The notes under the pieces are model-generated. The model worked only from the letters and a program-made list of their open reading frames with translations. It did not search any database and was not told where the DNA came from. A program made the position numbers and the translations under genes. 64,000 nt of DNA from Vermamoeba vermiformis (taxonomy: Eukaryota > Tubulinea > Echinamoebida): contig JBEWZL010000257.1 of assembly GCA_045837725.1 (NCBI GenBank), positions 62,001 to 126,000 on the forward strand, in the 5' to 3' direction. Below, one piece after another: positions 47,645 through 59,388 of the stretch (position 1 is its first letter; the number at the start of each line of letters is the position of its first letter).

Positions 47645-49859
47645 ATGCGTTCATTGGTCAACGGACTCGCCTTGTTGCTCTGCCTGCTCTGCGCAGTAAT
47701 TTCAACCAACGCGCAAGTCATTGTCGCGCCAACTCCGCCTCAACCGAGCGCAGCCACTGATATCGTTGGATTTATCCTCCAAAATCCTACCAATCAATCG
47801 CTGCCTGGCCAGTACATCGTCTTCGGACATCCGTTCGGCAAGGGTCAGTTAAAAACTTCAGACTCTTCCTTTGTCGTTCAGGCTGCTGGCTCTGCCACCG
47901 TTCCTGTCCAAATTAGCGTTAAAGCAACGCATTCGGACGGATCTGTCAAGCACGCAGTTCTGATCGCGCAACAACCCTCCCTCGGTGCCGACGAGTCATT
48001 GACTTTAATGCTTACTTCTACTGGCGCTTCTAATGTCGGTTCTACTGTCGACTTGAAGAACTTCCCCTCCACATCCGTCAGCGTATCACTATCAATTACT
48101 CAACCCGCAACGCAATCTTTTAACGTCGACGTTTCTCAAGCCCTGAAGGACGCTCTGTCCGCGAACAGTGTCTCGTACTTCTTCCAAGGGCCATTGGCTA
48201 CGCAAGGACGAGTCATTTTGCCCGTCGTCAGCTCGTTCCGCATGGCCCTCGACATTACGCTGTTCTCCGACAACTCGTACTCGGTCGACATTCAATACTT
48301 GAACGACATTGCCATGTCCCCTGTTGGAGGCACCATTGTCTACAGTACGACCATCACAGCCAACGGCGGAACAGTGTACAATGCTGCTGGGTTGACGCAC
48401 TACCAGTACCAGACTTGGCACTACGTCTACTACTCCAATCAAGAGCCCCTCGTCAACGTCCAATACGACGTCTTGAGCTTGATTCAATCGAGTGCTATTC
48501 AGCCCTACAACTACACTCGCGGTATCAATCAAGGTCTTGTCAACAACGCCATCAACAACATCAATTCACCCACCTGGGGCCAGCCCTTCGATAACTACGG
48601 CGTCACCAAGTACATGCCAACGACTGGCGGTCGCCCTGACATTGGACCTCTGCCTCTCTACACCGCTGCTTGGGTCATCTCTCAAAACAACGACATTCGA
48701 CGCTACGTGCTTGGCTGGGGAGAAGCTGCTGGCTCAACTCCACTGAACTTGTTCGCCAAGAATGAGTCGCGCTGGTTGAATGTATTCGACTATCCAAAAT
48801 TGTGGCTTGACAGCCGATGCAATCCCTACTCAGTGTGCCCGACACAGTTCTCTGCAGAGAGTACTTGGAGCCTTGACACAGCGCACTTGCCTAATTTGGC
48901 TTTTGTTCCCTATATGATCACGGGCAGAAGATACTACCTCGATAGAATGGAAGCCGTTGCCGCGTGGGTAGCCAGTACTACTTGGGACGTACTGAGAAGA
49001 CAAAACACTGATGTAGAAATGGGTCTGCTCTATGGCGAACAACTCCGAGGTGCTGCTTGGGGTCTTCGTGAAGTCGTCTATGCATCGTACATTAGTCCTG
49101 ACGACACTGCCTTGCGAAACTACTATGACAAAATGATCTTCTATCATTTGTCTTGGCTCAACAACCAGACTGACTCGTGGACTGCCCAGACTGGTGAATG
49201 CTACGGCGTCATGTTGGCATTCAGCTACGGCAACGACTTCACTATCCCACCATGGCAAACAGACTTCTTTGCGAGCACGATCTCCTTGCTTGCACGACAC
49301 GGTTATTCATTGGCCTCGCAGTTCCTCAAGTGGTCCAAGAACTGGGACGTTGGTCGCTTCTTGCACGATCCTCCATTCAACAAGCAAAACGGTGTTGCGT
49401 ACAACTTGTGGTACGGCAACTCAACGGGCTTTGTGAAGACATGGGCTCAGTTCCAACACGAGCAAGAAGTCCGAGGCCTGAACAACGTCAACTGGTCAGG
49501 CAGTGTTGGTTATTTCGGCGCGCTTGGCATGATGACCTTGGTCTTGCATCAAGTCGAAGATCGTAATGACCCCGATGCTACTACCGCTTTCAACTGGTTG
49601 TCTACAGCTGGTGCTCCTTACACATCTGAGAACGACTTCAGAAACGATCCGACCTTTGGGTACGACCCCATAACAACTACTCCTCGCTATTAATCAACTA
49701 ACTTCATATTAAAGTATGGCCCCTTATCCTTTGCCCTCCTATTCTGGAGTGACGGCTGGTGGATCGAATCCAAGCACCTCTTTCGCTGTGCGCTTAATGG
49801 GCATGCCTGTTGCACTTTTGTTGCTCGCTCAAATTGTTGCTTTGTTGTACTTGTATTAA
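47645..49859 (+). CDS. Secreted RIFT-barrel/toroid enzyme-like protein with GPI-type tail, 2 exons
   Basis: Exons 47645-49659 and 49715-49859 (2160 nt, 719 aa). The signal peptide is MRSLVNGLALLLCLLCAVIS. Residues about 40-250 hold PGQYIVFGHPFGKGQL and VSVKATHSDGSVKHAVLI-type strands (read here as QISVKATHSDGSVKHAVL), which resemble the DGSxRHA segment of RIFT-barrel N-domains found with polysaccharide lyases. The C-terminal part is helical and Trp/Tyr-rich like an alpha/alpha toroid. Reading straight on, exon 1 would end at a TAA (49693) after TTTPRY. Splicing from GTACGA (49660) to ATTAAAG (49708-49714) instead adds a Ser-rich spacer and a hydrophobic end (GMPVALLLLAQIVALLYLY), a GPI-type signal. 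Likely a surface glycan-degrading enzyme; substrate unknown. Confidence 0.75.
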
Positions 49860-50003
49860 GTTTGATCTAAAATTAGGAAGATCAAGTACTTTTTTTCAAA
49901 GAACGGATCTGGATTTTTCTTGCGACTTTTCCCGTGGCCAATTTTAGTTCCGATGCTTCTTCTTCATTCTATTCGCGCACACAAACGAGACACAACACTT
50001 ACA

Positions 50004-52197
50004 ATGCAACGTGTCTTAGTTTCTCTTTGCTTCGCGTTGGCGATCTTGAGCGTAATCGACGCCCGCATGTATCGTCCCAAGCTCACCAAGGGTTTTGCGG
50101 ATTCGGATGTGACTCGTATTGCTCCAGGTCCTGCCTCTGCTATTTCATATGACAACTCTACTTACCGTGTTACTTCTCTTCCTGGCCTCAAGCCAAACAC
50201 CGGCCTGTCTCACTTTGCTGGTACCCTCCCCGTCAGCTCTGGCGCTCTCTTCTTCTGGCTTTTTGAAGCCGAAACTGCCCCTGAGACTGCTCCCCTCGCG
50301 ATCTGGATGAACGGAGGTCCAGGATGCAGTTCTTTGGAAGGCAAGTATTACAAAATTATTTAATTATTTTGTCGGTACGATCATGGTTTAATTAAGGAAA
50401 GATGAAAATCTCGTTGAGATTGCAAAATATAACATTAAATTTATCAAGATATTTATTTTACCGTTAATATTCGAGATCTATCGAGAAATTGGTTCCTGGC
50501 TTTTGTTTTGCCGATCGAGTATTAAATAATTCATAAATAGGTCTTTTCTACGAGCTTGGTCCTTTGGTTTTGGCTAAAACTATGACTAATCAATGGGACG
50601 TCTCGATCAACCCTTACTCTTGGCACAAGTAAGTCTTGAGCTCCGCAGTTGTTACTATTATTATTTGCCAATTGAAATCCATGCGGAACTAACGATTTCT
50701 AATAAGGCGCGCCAACATGTTGTTCGTCGATCAGCCCGTCGGTACTGGTCTTTCGTACACCAACGGCTCTTATGCCAATAGCACTCAACAAGTAAGTATA
50801 GTCCATATTGTATTTTTTTGAAGCCAATCTACAAATACTAACCGGGATCCTTTGTTTAGGTCGCTGCCGAGTTCTACCAATTCTTGCAAACGTTTTACGA
50901 GATCTTCCCTAGCTACAAGACTCGTGATTTGTACATTTTTGGTGAATCTTACGCCGGAATCTACATTCCTACCATCTCGACTTACATTTTGGATCAAAAC
51001 GAAAACTTGAACAAGAACAACCCTGACAAGCAAACTATCATCAAGTTGACTGGTATTGGTATTGGTAAGTACCGTAGTTCTCTAAATACTCCATAACGAT
51101 AATATTCTTGAAAAACGATGTCGATCTAACTCTTTTCTCGTTCGTAGGTAACGGCTGGATTGACGTTATTACTCAAAGCGTTATCTACCCCGAATTGGGT
51201 CGCTTCACTGGTATTTTGAACTCCAACCAACAATACGCCTTGGACCAAACTGCTGCTAAGTGCTACCAAGACATGCTCAAGGGCAACTTCGCATCTGCTG
51301 CTTGCCAAGATAATCTTTTGGGCGACCTCTCAGATGCGTAAGTGCCGCATAATATTTAACCGAAATACGACGTGCGGAATTGTTTTGCTGACCATCCCAT
51401 TTGGTTTAGATCTGGCAACAACGTTACCGGTCAAGTTAACGTCTACGACATGCGCTTCTTCGATCCTACTGGTGGAGCAATCTGGCCCTACGCCGTGGTC
51501 TATATGGCTGAGTACTTGGCTGATCCTCAAGTCTTGCTTGCAGTCCACGTTGACAACAGATCCGTCTGGAGCGTAAGTCTTAAGCAAACTTTCTGGGTGA
51601 TAAACATGCTTACAATTGATATTGTAGGACTGCAACGGTCCTGTCTACAACGCTTTGGCTGGCCAAGAAGGCGCTGGTACCTTGAAGTTGTTGCCTCGTT
51701 TGATCGAGACCATGCCCGTCTTGCTCTACAGCGGTCAATTCGACATTATCTGCAATCACTTGGGCACAGAACAGTTCTTGACTACCATCGACTGGCCTCA
51801 CAGAGACGAGTTCTTGAACGCCAACAGATCCATCTGGGTCGTTAACTCAACCAGCCCTGCTCCTTTCATTGGTGGTTACGTTCAAAAGTTCAACAACTTG
51901 ACCTACTTGTTGGTGCTCAATGCCTCTCACATGGTGCCATTCAGCGTGCCTGAGGCCTCTTTGGACATGTTCACTCGCTTCATCCGCAGCAAGGACTACT
52001 CAGATCTTCCTCAATTCTACGCTCCCTTCCAATCTGGTGTTGGTCCCTTCGGTCCTAACAGCAACAACAACTCGCCTTTGCCAGTCTACGGCTGGGTTTT
52101 GATCATCATTGGCGCTTTTGTTGTCGGATGTGGTTTGTCCGCTATTGTCATCGTGTCTGCCTTCAAGAAACGAGACAACTACGATAGATTGAACTAA
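50004..52197 (+). CDS. Serine carboxypeptidase (S10 family), membrane-anchored, 7 exons
   Basis: Exons 50004-50340, 50541-50628, 50707-50791, 50860-51064, 51148-51337, 51410-51572 and 51628-52197 (1638 nt, 545 aa). Signal peptide MQRVLVSLCFALAILSVIDA. The S10 signatures are all present: oxyanion loop NGGPGCSS, nucleophile GESYAG (S200), SGQFDIICN (D395) and NASHMVPF (H457), plus WDVSINPYSWH and MLFVDQPVGTGLSY. A transmembrane helix near the C-terminus (WVLIIIGAFVVGCGLSAIVIV) with a short KKRDNYDRLN tail makes it type I, as in yeast Kex1; the enzyme removes C-terminal residues in lysosomal or secretory compartments. Intron 1 uses a GC donor (GAAG|GCAAGT). A second in-frame ATG at 49953 would add 17 residues and spoil the signal peptide. 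Confidence 0.95.
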
Positions 52198-52249
52198 TAA
52201 CTATCAATATTGTAATAAAAAGTGCTTTTTCAACTTAAACCGTCGCCTA

Positions 52250-53763
52250 TTATTTATTATAGTGAACAGCTTCGTATTTGTTCAAACTGTACATGACGGA
52301 TTCAAAAACACCGAATCTACAAGAACTGACAATCATCGCTCTGACTATTGTAGGCCCTACCCCCTTATAAAATCCGAAAAATCCTTTTTGTTTAAATATC
52401 GTCTTTGCTGTTGGCCACAAATGTCGTTTTTCTAATTTTTTGGATGCGGTCAATGGCACGCCTTGAATATTCGCCTTAATAGCGTCTAATGGATAACTAA
52501 CAAACCAAGCTGTCATTCCACTCAACGCTCCTGCTATCGTTACTTCTAATACGACTGTATTTGATGTGTTGATGTGCATCGTCTTATGGAACAGATCTTT
52601 CAAAATTATTTTTGCGTGCTCGTATACACCTGTTATTATGTATATTAATCCTCCGATCTTAAAATAAGATTATGTAATGATGTATAAGTGATATTTGCAA
52701 GTCAGAGATATTCAATGGAAAACTATAGTCGCGTACCAAAATAAACAGCGCCAAAAGTCATTTCTCGCAGTACATTGACCGTCATGCCAGTAAATAGACT
52801 CGACGTGCCATAGTTCTTCGCCAAATATTTGCCGCACTGCCAACTGCCTTTGAATCGACCGCAATTTGTAACATTGTCCAATTGCGATTGAATTTTAACC
52901 ATTTCAAACGGCGTACTTCAACAAAGTATGAATTACCGTTACTACTTGCCAAATAAGGAAATTTCATTACCTTAGAAGTGAACAGCCGAATCCCGAGGCA
53001 GCACCAGCCATAATATAATTCCGAGATAATCCATGCTCACGTGTTTCTCGTCCGGGTGAAATACTCTCCAAATAATCTAATGCACTGACATATGTAGTGA
53101 AATTGACCATATTTAGTAATGTCAAACTGAACAGCGGTGAGCCCATTCCTTTGAAGAAACTTTTGAACTACGACAAACATTAATAAAGGCTCTCAATAAT
53201 ACTATATAGATATGCATATCTTCTATAAATTGAAAATAATTCAATTATTATTCTTCTAATTGGTTAATTGGTGGGATCTAATGAACTGTCGCGAGATCTT
53301 ACGCCTTCATTTTTCGCAATCTCTTTGGCACAATGGAATGCACCATGGTAAATATGTTGAGTCTGTAGTCTAGTTTTAATGGTGTCGAGTGGATGACCCA
53401 ATGTCGTGCCTGCCAAGCCTGCAGCAATACCGGCTGATATTCAACAAAAATTAATCAGTTATTTTGCTATTTAAAGAATAATTTTTAGATTATTGGCAGT
53501 TAATAATCAACACTATTGGAAGGTATAACGATGCGCGCAGAATTATTTGTATTTTTCAAAATTAATTTGGCTTGATCTCCTGATCACGCTTTCCGATTTA
53601 CTTACCGATCGAGGCTTTGAATTTAAAAATATATGGGAGTACTTTCTCACGGATTTCAGACCTGACAAGAGTCAACAAGTGATCGGGAACTCACAGATCG
53701 GCAGTGGCAGACTTACATTGACCCGTTGAGGGGTTGAGTATCCGTGGTTGTATTGTTTGACAT
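52250..53763 (-). CDS. Mitochondrial carrier family (SLC25) transporter, 6 exons
   Basis: Exons 53763-53717, 53661-53606, 53433-53303, 53167-52971, 52915-52737 and 52629-52250 (990 nt, 329 aa). Three carrier repeats are visible by their signature: [23 protein letters not shown] and [13 protein letters not shown], each starting the first helix of a pair, with Gly-rich second motifs such as [15 protein letters not shown]. The length fits a single-domain inner-membrane carrier. The residues at the contact points suggest an amino acid or acylcarnitine type carrier, but the substrate cannot be fixed by eye. The N-terminal 30 residues (Thr/Asn-rich, then [14 protein letters not shown]) are an extension. 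The gene starts 139 bases from the 5S rRNA gene upstream. Confidence 0.92.
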
Positions 53764-53892
53764 ATTGACTGGTGCTACCTGTTCATAATATTGTGCTCGT
53801 GCTGTTTTCTCGCCGCATGAAAAAAAAAACGGATCATTAGCCCAAGAAATTTGCCCTACCGGGAAATTACCAACCAACCTAGAGCAAAAAGC

Positions 53893-53899
53893 AAAAAAA
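53893..53899 (-). terminator. RNA polymerase III T-run terminator of the 5S gene
   Basis: Seven consecutive T on the minus strand, starting three bases after the 3' end of the 5S rRNA gene, the standard polymerase III stop signal. Confidence 0.8.
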
Positions 53900-53901
53900 T
53901 A

Positions 53902-54019
53902 GAGCACAACACCTCCGATTCCCAGGTAGTCTCCTACCCCAGTACTAAGAAGGCCTGAACAAGCTTAACTTCGCTGATCGGACGGGAAGCGGTGCATTCT
54001 TGTTAGTGTGGTCGTGCCC
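53902..54019 (-). rRNA. 5S ribosomal RNA gene
   Basis: The minus strand carries the conserved 5S segments in the right order and spacing: 5' stem GGGCACGAC, the CCGATCAGCGAAGTTAAGC region (which is also the polymerase III A-box area), AGTACTGGGGTAGGAGACTA and the 3' stem GTTGTGCTC, which pairs with the 5' stem allowing two G-U pairs. Length about 118 bases matches 5S. A T7 run follows. Only one copy is seen, set between protein genes and not in an array. Confidence 0.95.
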
Positions 54020-54125
54020 GAGACGCTCTGTAACATCGTGTTCGGGTCACTACTTGCTATAAATATATAGAGACCTGCTAACTTGTAGATCCAGGGGCAG
54101 ATCTGAGTTTAACGTTTTTACTTTA

Positions 54126-55456
54126 TTATTTCGCCGTGTTTTGATTCAAATCAACATTTGTGTTATTTTCGACTTCGCTCTTTGTATTAATGGCTTCATT
54201 AATAATATCTTGCTTAGTCTTAATTTGTTTTGGGAATCTGTAGCCCCAGAACCACGTCTTTTTCTTTTTGTCCATTTCGTATTTGTAGTCATCCGGTTCA
54301 GTGAAAATATAAAGTGTCTTGGGATCCCACACTGCCACAAAGTTGGTTGGATTGGGTAATTGACCATCAGGCAACAATTTGTCGTCGTTCACGATTGGTC
54401 GACCAAGGTAGATCTCGATCAGATCCGGATTCAGCGGGTTGTAATATTTGTTGTCAATAGCAAATTGATGGGGCTGCAATGAATCTTCAATGCTCTCCAC
54501 GGGCGTGGCTCTCTTGCGTGCTTCATTTTCTTCTTCAACACTGATGGATCTTTCACGCGGGACCAAATGACGTTCAACTTCATTAGGATAAATTTCACGA
54601 ACCAGATCTGAAATTAATGTTAATATCACTATATATATTAAATATAATCACATACCTCTAACGTCGGTAGTGTCCTCGCTGTATTTCCAAATGTTCGCCA
54701 GTCGGACCTGATCTTTGAATTTTGCCTCCATATTTCGGATCTGGTAACATTACTCGTTAGTTCCTGATATATAATATTGATTAACAATGTTGCCTACATT
54801 AAGACCGTGAACGATTTTTCCACCGTTCTTGTGCGTGGTCGGACTTGACGCGGCCCAAACTAGCGGTGCAGCACCCTGTTTAAATCATGATGGGATTAAT
54901 ACACATCATATTATAAGCACACTATAGTCATATACATTACCTGCTCGACAGTGAGCAATCGTTCAAACAACTTGGCCATCTTTTTGACCCACTGGGCCGG
55001 AGCATATTCCGCGTGAAAGTCGTTGTCCACGAGTCCCGGATTGATCGCGTTGACGGTCACGCCTTGGGGCTCGGTCGTCAAGTTCATGTAGTGCGTGAAA
55101 CACATCAGCGCGTACTTGCTCGAGGCATATTGTTCAAAGTACGGCATTGTCTTCACATCGGGCGACATGTACACGAATGGATTGGGATAGCCTTTTTAGG
55201 AAATTAATTAATTTCGCGAGACGTACAAGTGCATGTAGCTCTTGAGCTCGATAAATTGTTGCAATATTTAAATAAATTAAATTGATGCAAAGACACGTAC
55301 CCCATTTGTAAGATCCACCAGCGACGTTGAGAATTCTCGAGTCAGGCTTCATGTGTCCAATGAGCCCCACGGTGAGATAAAAAGGCGCGAAATAATTTAC
55401 TTGCATCATGCGCTCTGTGGTCGATAGCGAATATTCTCGTGCGGCTTTAAAAACAC
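54126..55456 (-). CDS. Short-chain dehydrogenase/reductase lacking its N-terminal part, 5 visible exons
   Basis: Exons 55456-55301, 55191-54941, 54875-54798, 54740-54656 and 54607-54126 agree in phase. The visible part starts right after the usual NNAG motif (GVFKAAREY) and has the SDR catalytic pattern MQVNYFAPFYLT, SRILNVAGG (Ser strand) and YASSKYA (YxxxK), then GVTVNAINPGLVDNDF. The nucleotide-binding TGxxxGxG segment and NNAG should lie upstream, but only 308 bases separate this from the oppositely oriented Rab-GAP gene and none of it encodes them; no ATG opens the first exon. So the gene is truncated, possibly a pseudogene. A long charged tail of about 190 residues after the SDR core (ending VDLNQNTAK) is unusual for the family. 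Confidence 0.65.
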
Positions 55457-55764
55457 CTGAAACAACATATTAATTACATTCCCTTAATATTTCACTATAT
55501 AATCTTGATATATTATATTCACACTTGCCACCTCAGTATGCGTGGCTCTCGTTTGCTAAACGCCAGTTTTAACGGGGAAAAAAAAATTGCGGCTGGGAGT
55601 ACGGGAAGCGGGGGTTAGATTTTATGTTTATCTTTACGGCAAAAAACGAAGTCGCGAAATTTACGAAGATTCCCAGAAGATATTTATATTATCCAATTAT
55701 TTTCTAACTATTCCGTTCATTATTAATTTTTTCAACCCAGATCGACCTTACAAAAGTTCGTTGC
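55457..55764. other. Divergent intergenic region
   Basis: Between the truncated SDR and the Rab-GAP gene. No Rossmann-type segment on the minus strand, so the missing SDR N-terminus is not here. The plus strand has an acceptor-like TTTTTTCAACCCAG (55727-55740) just before the Rab-GAP start, so an upstream leader exon is possible. Confidence 0.45.
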
Positions 55765-58529
55765 ATGATGATGTTCCGCAATGTAATTGCTTGGAATTCT
55801 GCGAAAGCATTTTCAATTACCGATCCCAATGCTATCAATGGCTTTCTATCAGTAGTTGAGGTACCATATCTTCTAGATGCGATTTTTAAGCGAGATCCAT
55901 TGATTTTAAGACCTCTGATTTAACAATCGCGTTACTTATTCACATTTAATATAACTCGCTATAAATATACTAATGTTATTTAATAGCATCAACCCAAGAA
56001 ATATTTGCTCACTTGGACCACGTACGATTTGACTCGCGAAGGTAAATTTTAGTTTCAAAACACCGCTAATATTAATATTGATTGTAATTACCGCAAATAT
56101 TTTAATATAATTGTAATATTAATTAAATTATTATTCAATAGACAGTCCCAAACCCGCTAAGAACAGCAATGCAGACATGTACGAATTTAGATTGCCGTTG
56201 AAAGAGGTAAATTATCAATTTTTATTTATATAATACTATATTAATCAATCAGCATTGATATAATTTCTTGCCGTAATTGTACTGAAAACTAATCGTGATC
56301 ACGTGCAGATCCGCTCGATTAAGAAGCACACGCCAGGTCTGGGCGGTACTCCATACATTATCATTCAAACGGCCAAAGAAGGCGCGCTGTCCCCGCTCTA
56401 TTTCTACGACGGCGGTGTGAAAGAGTTTTTGAACTCGTTGGGCGAGTTCGTTGACACCACCAAGTACGACCCCAAAATAATTTATTGCCTTATATGGTAA
56501 TGCTAACACGATCTAACTGCAGGTCACCAACGGACAGTAATTTAATATTAATTAATGACGAGACTGATTTGCGCAAGACATTGACAGGTAAGAGCGATTG
56601 AATGTCATGAGTGACACGTGTCATAATCTAACGTTCATGAACTGTTATTAGCTGTGGAGGTGTCAGAAATGGTTGCAAAGACTCTTCAATCACAAGCCGC
56701 TACAACGAACACACCCGCCGTGCAACAATTTTTCAGCAACTTCAAAATGAACGTGCTCGGAAAGTTCTCCGAAGTGCCTAAATTAGGAAGAAAAAGTACG
56801 TTATTATAGTAATGGAGAATAGTCATAACTTAATTTGATACAATACCCATCGGCCACTATTGAATATTAGTATTGCCTTATTTGGAAATTGCTCATTAAC
56901 CGAGATTACTAACACTCAACTGGCAGTCTTGCAAGAGATCCAAAAAGACAGTGACGATGAGAACAGCGACGAAGACAAAAAGAAAAAGAAGACTGAAGAC
57001 ACCAATCTCGGAGATTTTGAGATTGTCGGAGACCTTCCCGTAAGTCTAGACTTTAGCCTCACTTACCATAAAAGGAAAATTTTACACGGCTACATCCTAA
57101 CTTTCTTTTCCTAATATAGAAAGAAATCAGTCCGTTAGAGATGATCGAGCCTAAAAAAAGAACAGAACATTCGCTGACCATGGACGAATGGAAGAGTTAT
57201 TTGGACCCTGAAGGACGTGTCACTAACGTCGAAAAATTGAAACTCAAAATTTATCAAGCTGTAAGTGCTGTCGTGACTTTATGCCTAAAAAGGCAATACT
57301 AATTAACTATTTCTATTTTAGGGCGTGGTGCCTGAAGTGCGCGTTCACGTCTGGCCATTTTTGTTGGGCTACTTCCCATGGACCTCTACTCAAAAAGAGC
57401 GCGAAAAGATTCGTGAAGATAAACGGTATGAAACCCCTTTATTGCCTTAAAAGGAAGTATTTGTGACCAATCTAACGTGCGTTCATTTTACAGCAAAGAA
57501 TACGCCATTTACAAGTCACAGTGGATGACAATTAATGCCGAACAAGAATCACGATTTTCTAAATATAGATTCAGAAAACACACTATAGGTAACGTCAACA
57601 AGACTAAAATAACCATTTTTATCACTATAAAGCTAACTTTGCATCAATTTTTCAAACTGTTTGAGTTCGTGTTATTAACGTTTTTTACCAAATTTAGAAA
57701 AGGACGTGGTGCGCACAGACCGCGAACATCCGTTCTACAAGGGCGATGACAGTCCTTATCTGACCAAACTGAAGTCCATTCTGATCACGTACAGCTTTTA
57801 CAACTTTGACATTGGCTACGTGCAGGGCATGAACGACTATATGTCCCCGATATTGATCGTCATGCAAGACGAGAACGACGCGTTCTGGTGCTTCAAGGGC
57901 TGGATGGACATTGTTGTAAGTGTCAACAACTCGTTCACTGAACGGAAATTTTTGCAAAGTTTTGGACCTACATCCAACTTTTCTTTTTCGTACAAGTCGA
58001 GCTCGGGAATACTAATCGCGATATTTATAGCAAGGAAATTTCCACAAAGACCAAGCTGCTATTCAAAAACAACTGGATATGGTCAGAAGTCTATTATCGG
58101 AACTCGATCCGAAACTCCACAAATACTTCGGTACGTATGCCAGGTCTTTTACATCATTTCCTAGTTTGGTAATAACATATCTCATATGCAGAGGACTCCA
58201 AAGACTGCAACACATATTTCTTCTGCTACCGCTGGCTGTTAGTGCGATTCAAGCGCGAATTTTCACTCGAACACGCGTCACTGCTGTGGGAAATGATGTG
58301 GACCAATGTGCACAGCAAGTACTTGCACATCTTTATGTGCGTCACACTGCTCATGTTGCACCGCGAAGTGATCATGCAGCAACAAATGCAGTTCGATGAC
58401 GTGTTGAAGTACGTCAACGATTTGAGCGGTCATTTGGACATTGAACTGGCCCTCAGTACCATGGAAGCACTGATCTCAGCCTATAAAGAGAAGCACAAGG
58501 GCAAGAAGACTGACTTGATGGATTGTTAA
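55765..58529 (+). CDS. TBC1D15/Gyp7-like Rab GTPase-activating protein, 13 exons
   Basis: Exons 55765-55860, 55987-56041, 56142-56206, 56309-56463, 56523-56587, 56652-56795, 56927-57039, 57120-57260, 57322-57425, 57494-57588, 57698-57915, 58031-58130 and 58192-58529 (1569 nt, 522 aa; all phases agree). The N-terminal part (INGFLSVVEHQPKKYLLTW, LYFYDGGVKEFLNSL) matches the PH-like region of the TBC1D15/TBC1D17/Gyp7 group. An acidic-then-Lys linker precedes the TBC domain from about residue 250: WPFLLGYFPWTST, the arginine finger (VVRTDR), the glutamine finger (YVQGMND) and RWLLVRFKREFS. This group acts on Rab7-type GTPases at late endosomes and mitochondria. Start chosen at the first of three consecutive ATG codons; a short upstream exon cannot be excluded. 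Confidence 0.92.
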
Positions 58530-59388
58530 ATAGCACGTGTCAAATAAGAAGTAAATAGCAGTATGGTTTGTGTGACACTTTGACACTTTTTTTTGACTCG
58601 TACATGACGATGTGCGAGTAATCATAAGATGTTTATTGTTATGTTAATAGCTCTTTAACGTCATTTAAATGAGCTGGACTAAACAAATTGAACCTCGCCA
58701 ATACATCATTATCTAGCTGTCCCAGTGCGCCTATGAAGTACGTCATCTTACAACACGTTCACTTATCACTCTCTTGCTAAATATTGTTTCGAAGGTCAAA
58801 AACCGCTGATCGGATGGATTTTTAAAATATTTATCTTGTCAAGAAGCGTGACCAAAGTACTACACATTAATTTAAAATGATTTTAAATGACCTTTGACAA
58901 GAAAATTAACGGCTTCGCTGTTATGGCTGTCAAGATGGATTTGGGTAGCGAGAAAAGTAGATCAGACCAAATTACATATTGTTACCAAATACGGGCCCTT
59001 TATGACTGCTTAAAAATATTGTCACTTGTTAATAAGCTTATTTTGTTGATAAGGCTTAGAATGATGCGAATCCAAGTTAGATTTGACAAGATCTACGTTT
59101 CTTCTCCTCTCTTCTCTTTAAAAATGATTTCAATATGTATAAATATGTATTTTAACCCCACCGACAAGGTTTGGTGTGGTCCTGTTCGGTCCTCTCTGAG
59201 AAAAATAAGAAATACTGCCGGCTCCGTTCATTTTGCCAAAAACGCAAAGTCTCCGCCCTACCTTGCTGCAACTTCTTTTTTTCAGTGCAAGCAATGGAGA
59301 AGGCAACCAAACGGAGAAAAGGTACCAAAATATTTGGCTTTCTCAAATAACATTGTATACAGTTGATTTTTGGCGAACTGAATACCGC
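58530..59388. other. Intergenic, no supported gene
   Basis: About 860 AT-rich bases between two plus-strand genes. A 159-codon plus frame (58887-59366) has no recognisable domain, an unusual composition and no splice support, so I leave it out. The start of the region has the TGACACTTTTTT motif described in the findings. Confidence 0.4.

Noticed and set aside
49660-49693. Stop at 49691-49693 as the true end of the GPI-type enzyme
   Set aside because: Spliced frame is longer, in phase and ends in a GPI-type signal as in its relatives; the stop falls inside the intron.
58887-59366. 159-codon plus-strand frame
   Set aside because: No domain, odd composition, runs into the F-box/LRR gene, no splice support.
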